A stretch of 15,723 bases of DNA from Actinomycetes bacterium. Lineage in GTDB: Bacteria; Actinomycetota; Acidimicrobiia; Spongiisociales; UBA5794. Under the pieces are notes generated by a model. That model saw only the letters and a list, made by a program, of their open reading frames with translations. It was not told where the DNA came from and searched no databases. Both the position numbers and the translations under genes were made by a program. The stretch lies in assembly GCA_023336855.1 (NCBI GenBank), contig JAMBLK010000158.1, forward strand, positions 1 to 15,723, in the 5' to 3' direction. The stretch's first letter is position 1. The number at the start of each line of letters is the position of its first letter. Below are positions 12,638-15,723 of this stretch, one piece after another.

Positions 12638-15571
12638 GTGATTAATCGCGAACCGATCCCGTACGCATCGAAAGGCCGATTCCGACTCCGACGCATCCTG
12701 TGGATCGTCTTCGGCGTTGGCTTTGTAGGACTCATCGCCCTGCGTTCTCTCTCGACACTCTGGACCGACTACCTGTGGTATTCGAGTGTTGGTCAAGTCG
12801 GCGTGTGGACGACCCTCGTCTTCACTCGCCTCTGGCTCGTGATCGCGGCGTCACTCGTCGCTGCCGCGATCTTCTGGCTCAACCTGTTCATCGTCGATCG
12901 GCTGTCGCCGCGTCGCGGTGTCATGCCGGGGAGTCCAGACGAAGAGTTGCTGATGCGCTATCAAACATGGGTCGAGCCTCGTTCGGGCCGTCTCCGCCTG
13001 GCGGCGGCTTCGTTTTTCGGGATCCTCATCGGGCTCGGTGCAGCGGCCTGGTGGCAGAACTGGCTGTTGTTCTCGAAGGGTGGCTCTTTCGGACTCACCG
13101 ATCCGATCTTCGATCACGACATCGGTCTCTACGTTTTCGATGTTCCGTTCATGCGCGACGTGTTTGGGTGGACGTTCCAGCTGACGCTGGTGTTGACGCT
13201 CGTCGTGGTCGCCGTTCACTACCTCAACGGCGGGATCAGCGTTCAGGGCCCGGGGAAGCGGGCCAGCTCGGGCGTCAAGGCCCATATCTCGATTCTCCTC
13301 GCGGTGCTGGTGCTCCTCAAGGCCGTCGGATACCAGCTCGACAAGTGGGACCTCCTCTACAGCAGCCGTGGCCAAGTCTTCGGTGCATCGTTCACTGACG
13401 TCAACGCTCAAGTTCCTGCGTTGAATCTGCTCATCCTGATCTCGGTCGTTGCCGCTGTGATCCTCCTCGTGAACCTGTGGTTCCGAGGGTGGACGTTGCC
13501 GCTCGTTGCCGTTGGATTGTGGCTTGTCACGTCGATCGTGGTCGGCGGTGTGTATCCGGCGCTTGTGCAGCGGCTGAGTGTCCAGCCGGACGAGGTCGCA
13601 AAGGAAGCGCCATACGTCGCATACAACATCGAGTTCACTCGCCAAGCCTATGGACTGGCCGATGTCGAGATCGCACCGTTTGCCGCTTCACCCGATCTCA
13701 CGGCTGATGATCTGGCTGCCAATGATCCGACGATCAGCAACATCCGTCTCTGGGACCCGGGTGTCCTGAAGTCGACGTACCAGCAGCTCCAGAACATCGT
13801 TACGTACTACGACATCGGCGACGTCGATGTCGACCGATACGAGATCGATGGTGAGCTCACGCAGGTGATGGTGTCGGCCCGGGAGCTCCAAGAGACCCAG
13901 ATCCCCGCCGAGGGTTGGGTGACCGAACGTCTCGTCTACACGCACGGGTTCGGATCGGTGCTGAGCCCGGCGAACGATGTCACCGTGCAGGGTCAGCCCG
14001 ATTTCCTCGTGAAAGACATCCCGCCGGTCAACCTCTCCGACGACACGTCGCTCAACATCGATCAACCCCGCATCTACTTCTCAGACCATGCGGAGACCGA
14101 CTATGTGATCGCCGGAACGTCTCAGCAGGAGGTCGACTTCCCGATCGGATCGAGCGGAGCCGAAGTTGCAACCAACTCCTACGACGGCATTGGCGGGGTC
14201 GAAGTTGGTGGCTTCTTCAACCGGGTGGCGTGGTCGCTGCGATTCGGGAACCTCGACACGCTGATATCAGACCGGGTCAGCGCCGACTCGAAGGTGATGC
14301 TCGAACGCAACATCCGGTCGCGAGTCGAGCGTCTTGCTCCGTTCCTCTACGCAGATGCCGATCCGTACATCGTTATCGCAGACGGGCAACTCAAGTGGGT
14401 CATGGATCTCTACACGGTTACGGACCGTTATCCGTATTCGGCGCCCGCGAACACGGCCCGTCTGAACGCCGCCCCCGGTCTCCCCGGCCAGTTCAACTAC
14501 ATCAGGAACTCGGTGAAGGCCGTCGTCGACGCGTATGACGGAACAGTCGACCTCTACGTCATCGATCCGGACGATCCGGTGATCCAGGCGAACATGGCGA
14601 TCTTCCCGGGAGTCTTCCGTTCCGCCGACGAACTGCCGAAAGAGATCATCGAACATTTCCGGTACCCCGAGGACCTGTTCCGTATCCAGACCGACGTCTA
14701 CCAGCTCTATCACATGACGGACCCGGAACAGTTCTTCACGGTGTCGGATCCGTGGCAGATCGCCCGTGACCCGTCGACTTCGCCGAGACCGGCGTTGAGG
14801 GGCCGGTTCGTCGATGTGGACGGCCAGGAGTTCACTCCGATGCTCCCGTACTACCTGTTGATGAAGCTACCGGGGGAGGAGGAACTGTCGTTCCTGCTGA
14901 TGCAACCGTTCACGCCGAGGGGCCGTCCGAACATGGTGTCGTTCATGGTGGCGAAGAGCGGACCGCTCGAGGAGTACGGCCGGATCGTTGAATACGAGTT
15001 GCCATCGGACAGCCAGATCGACGGCCCCGGACAGGTCGGGAACTTCGTCAACCAGGATCCGGCGATATCGGCTGAGTTCACTTTGCTCGGTCAGGGTGGG
15101 TCGAGGGTGATTCAGGGCAACATGCTCATCATCCCGATCGAGCAGTCCCTGCTCTACGTCCAACCGATCTACATCAGTGCGAGCGATGGCGCGTCGAACA
15201 CGGGAATCCCGGAGTTCAAGCGCGTCGTCGTGTCGTTCAACGGGCAGATCGAGATGAGGGACTCTCTCTCTGAGGCGTTGTCTGCGGTGTTCGGTGTCTC
15301 CAATGGGAACGGTGACGGTGGTGATGGCGAAGTCGCTCCACCGCCGACGGGAACGATTGAGGAACAGGTGATTGAGTTGCTGGCCCGAGCCGATCAGGCC
15401 TTCCAAGAGGCCGAAGCGGCGATGCGCAACGGCGATCTGGTCACATGGGCCCAGAAGATCGAAGAGGCCCAGGCGGCGATCGAAGAAGCGAGCCGTCTCC
15501 TCGCCCCCGGTTCAGCCGAAGAGACACCGGCGGAAGAGACGACGACCGAAGACACCACGACCGACGCCTAG
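12638..15571 (+). CDS. UPF0182 (COG1615) family large membrane protein
   Basis: A 977-residue member of an actinobacterial-type membrane family of unknown function (mycobacterial relative Rv3193c). Seven hydrophobic segments lie at about 20-40, 57-86, 120-146, 175-196, 215-232, 259-281 and 285-307. Family motifs D-P-I-F-D-H-D-I-G-L-Y-V-F-D-V-P-F (155-171) and F-T-D-V-N-A-Q-V-P-A-L (252-262) are clear. Residues 310-890 form a large domain predicted outside the cell. The C-terminus has a Gly/Asp/Pro linker, a coiled-coil helix at about 905-960 (A-D-Q-A-F-Q-E-A-E-A-A) and a Thr/Glu tail. Length fits the family (about 900-1000). GTG 12638 follows TAGACT by 6 nt. The PDZ/Lon-like protease two genes upstream is its usual neighbour in mycobacteria, which hints at a shared envelope role. 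Confidence 0.93.
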   Translation: MINREPIPYASKGRFRLRRILWIVFGVGFVGLIALRSLSTLWTDYLWYSSVGQVGVWTTLVFTRLWLVIAASLVAAAIFWLNLFIVDRLSPRRGVMPGSPDEELLMRYQTWVEPRSGRLRLAAASFFGILIGLGAAAWWQNWLLFSKGGSFGLTDPIFDHDIGLYVFDVPFMRDVFGWTFQLTLVLTLVVVAVHYLNGGISVQGPGKRASSGVKAHISILLAVLVLLKAVGYQLDKWDLLYSSRGQVFGASFTDVNAQVPALNLLILISVVAAVILLVNLWFRGWTLPLVAVGLWLVTSIVVGGVYPALVQRLSVQPDEVAKEAPYVAYNIEFTRQAYGLADVEIAPFAASPDLTADDLAANDPTISNIRLWDPGVLKSTYQQLQNIVTYYDIGDVDVDRYEIDGELTQVMVSARELQETQIPAEGWVTERLVYTHGFGSVLSPANDVTVQGQPDFLVKDIPPVNLSDDTSLNIDQPRIYFSDHAETDYVIAGTSQQEVDFPIGSSGAEVATNSYDGIGGVEVGGFFNRVAWSLRFGNLDTLISDRVSADSKVMLERNIRSRVERLAPFLYADADPYIVIADGQLKWVMDLYTVTDRYPYSAPANTARLNAAPGLPGQFNYIRNSVKAVVDAYDGTVDLYVIDPDDPVIQANMAIFPGVFRSADELPKEIIEHFRYPEDLFRIQTDVYQLYHMTDPEQFFTVSDPWQIARDPSTSPRPALRGRFVDVDGQEFTPMLPYYLLMKLPGEEELSFLLMQPFTPRGRPNMVSFMVAKSGPLEEYGRIVEYELPSDSQIDGPGQVGNFVNQDPAISAEFTLLGQGGSRVIQGNMLIIPIEQSLLYVQPIYISASDGASNTGIPEFKRVVVSFNGQIEMRDSLSEALSAVFGVSNGNGDGGDGEVAPPPTGTIEEQVIELLARADQAFQEAEAAMRNGDLVTWAQKIEEAQAAIEEASRLLAPGSAEETPAEETTTEDTTTDA

Positions 15572-15621
15572 CTGTGACAACCGGGTGTTGTGACGGGGAT
15601 GCGATAGACGCCGCTCGTTCG

Positions 15622-15627
15622 TATAAT
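15622..15627 (+). promoter_or_regulatory. -10 box TATAAT of the initiator tRNA promoter
   Basis: A perfect TATAAT 16 nt before the first base of the tRNA, which leaves a 5' leader of about 10 nt. No good TTGACA-like -35 is seen 17 nt upstream. The rest of the gap 15572-15643 shows only a weak ACAAC/GTTGT inverted repeat near 15577-15591. Confidence 0.6.
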
Positions 15628-15643
15628 TCGGTTTCCACAACGG

Positions 15644-15717
<74 letters not shown>

Positions 15718-15723
15718 CGAAGA

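Noticed and set aside
15577..15593. Terminator after UPF0182 from the ACAAC/GTTGT repeat
   Set aside because: The stem is only five base pairs, has no T-tract, and flanking bases do not extend it.

Overview
The window is GC-rich bacterial DNA that reads as a chromosomal segment of an actinobacterium, most likely class Acidimicrobiia. The grounds are the actinobacterial UPF0182 membrane protein, a class E-type sortase, a membrane PDZ/Lon-like protease, a lipoprotein with an EETTTTAAA linker of the kind common in Acidimicrobiia, and several start codons that sit 6-8 nt after a TANNNT box with no Shine-Dalgarno sequence (leaderless starts). The taxon is inferred; no marker gene here fixes it.

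Layout. (1) Bases 1-381: the 3' end of a HEAT-repeat protein, then a strong hairpin that forms one arm of a 118-bp inverted-repeat element (387-504). (2) Bases 580-7809: one tight plus-strand operon holding a long-chain acyl-CoA synthetase and a complete branched-chain amino acid-type (HAAT) ABC importer in the order permease H, permease M, binding lipoprotein K, ATPase F, ATPase G. ATGA overlaps join synthetase/livH, livH/livM and livF/livG. The lipoprotein gene is bracketed by two stem-loops. The ligase suggests that the imported substrate is a carboxylic acid that is activated with CoA on entry, rather than an amino acid. (3) Bases 7810-8472: a heptanucleotide repeat array between convergent genes, and bioY (biotin ECF S-component) on the minus strand, whose stop codon lies inside the array. 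(4) Bases 8546-9103: a class E-type sortase. (5) Bases 9144-15571: three plus-strand genes, each with its own apparent leaderless promoter: a PDZ/Lon-like membrane protease, a DivIVA-like coiled-coil protein with a repeat-built linker and a phage Mu-F-like cysteine C-terminus, and UPF0182. (6) Bases 15644-15717: initiator tRNA-fMet behind a perfect TATAAT box.

The most unusual item is the 772-residue gene at 10293-12611. Its roughly 250-residue Pro/Glu/Ser/Gly-rich middle is a mosaic of at least three families of DNA repeats: heptamers, a CCTCCCCCT palindrome and a second hairpin-forming GC-rich block. All copies are read in one frame, and the heptamer family also occurs in non-coding DNA at 7811-7895 of this window. 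The gene sits between the PDZ/Lon-like protease and UPF0182, which are adjacent in mycobacteria. Nothing here looks like a complete phage, IS element or CRISPR array.
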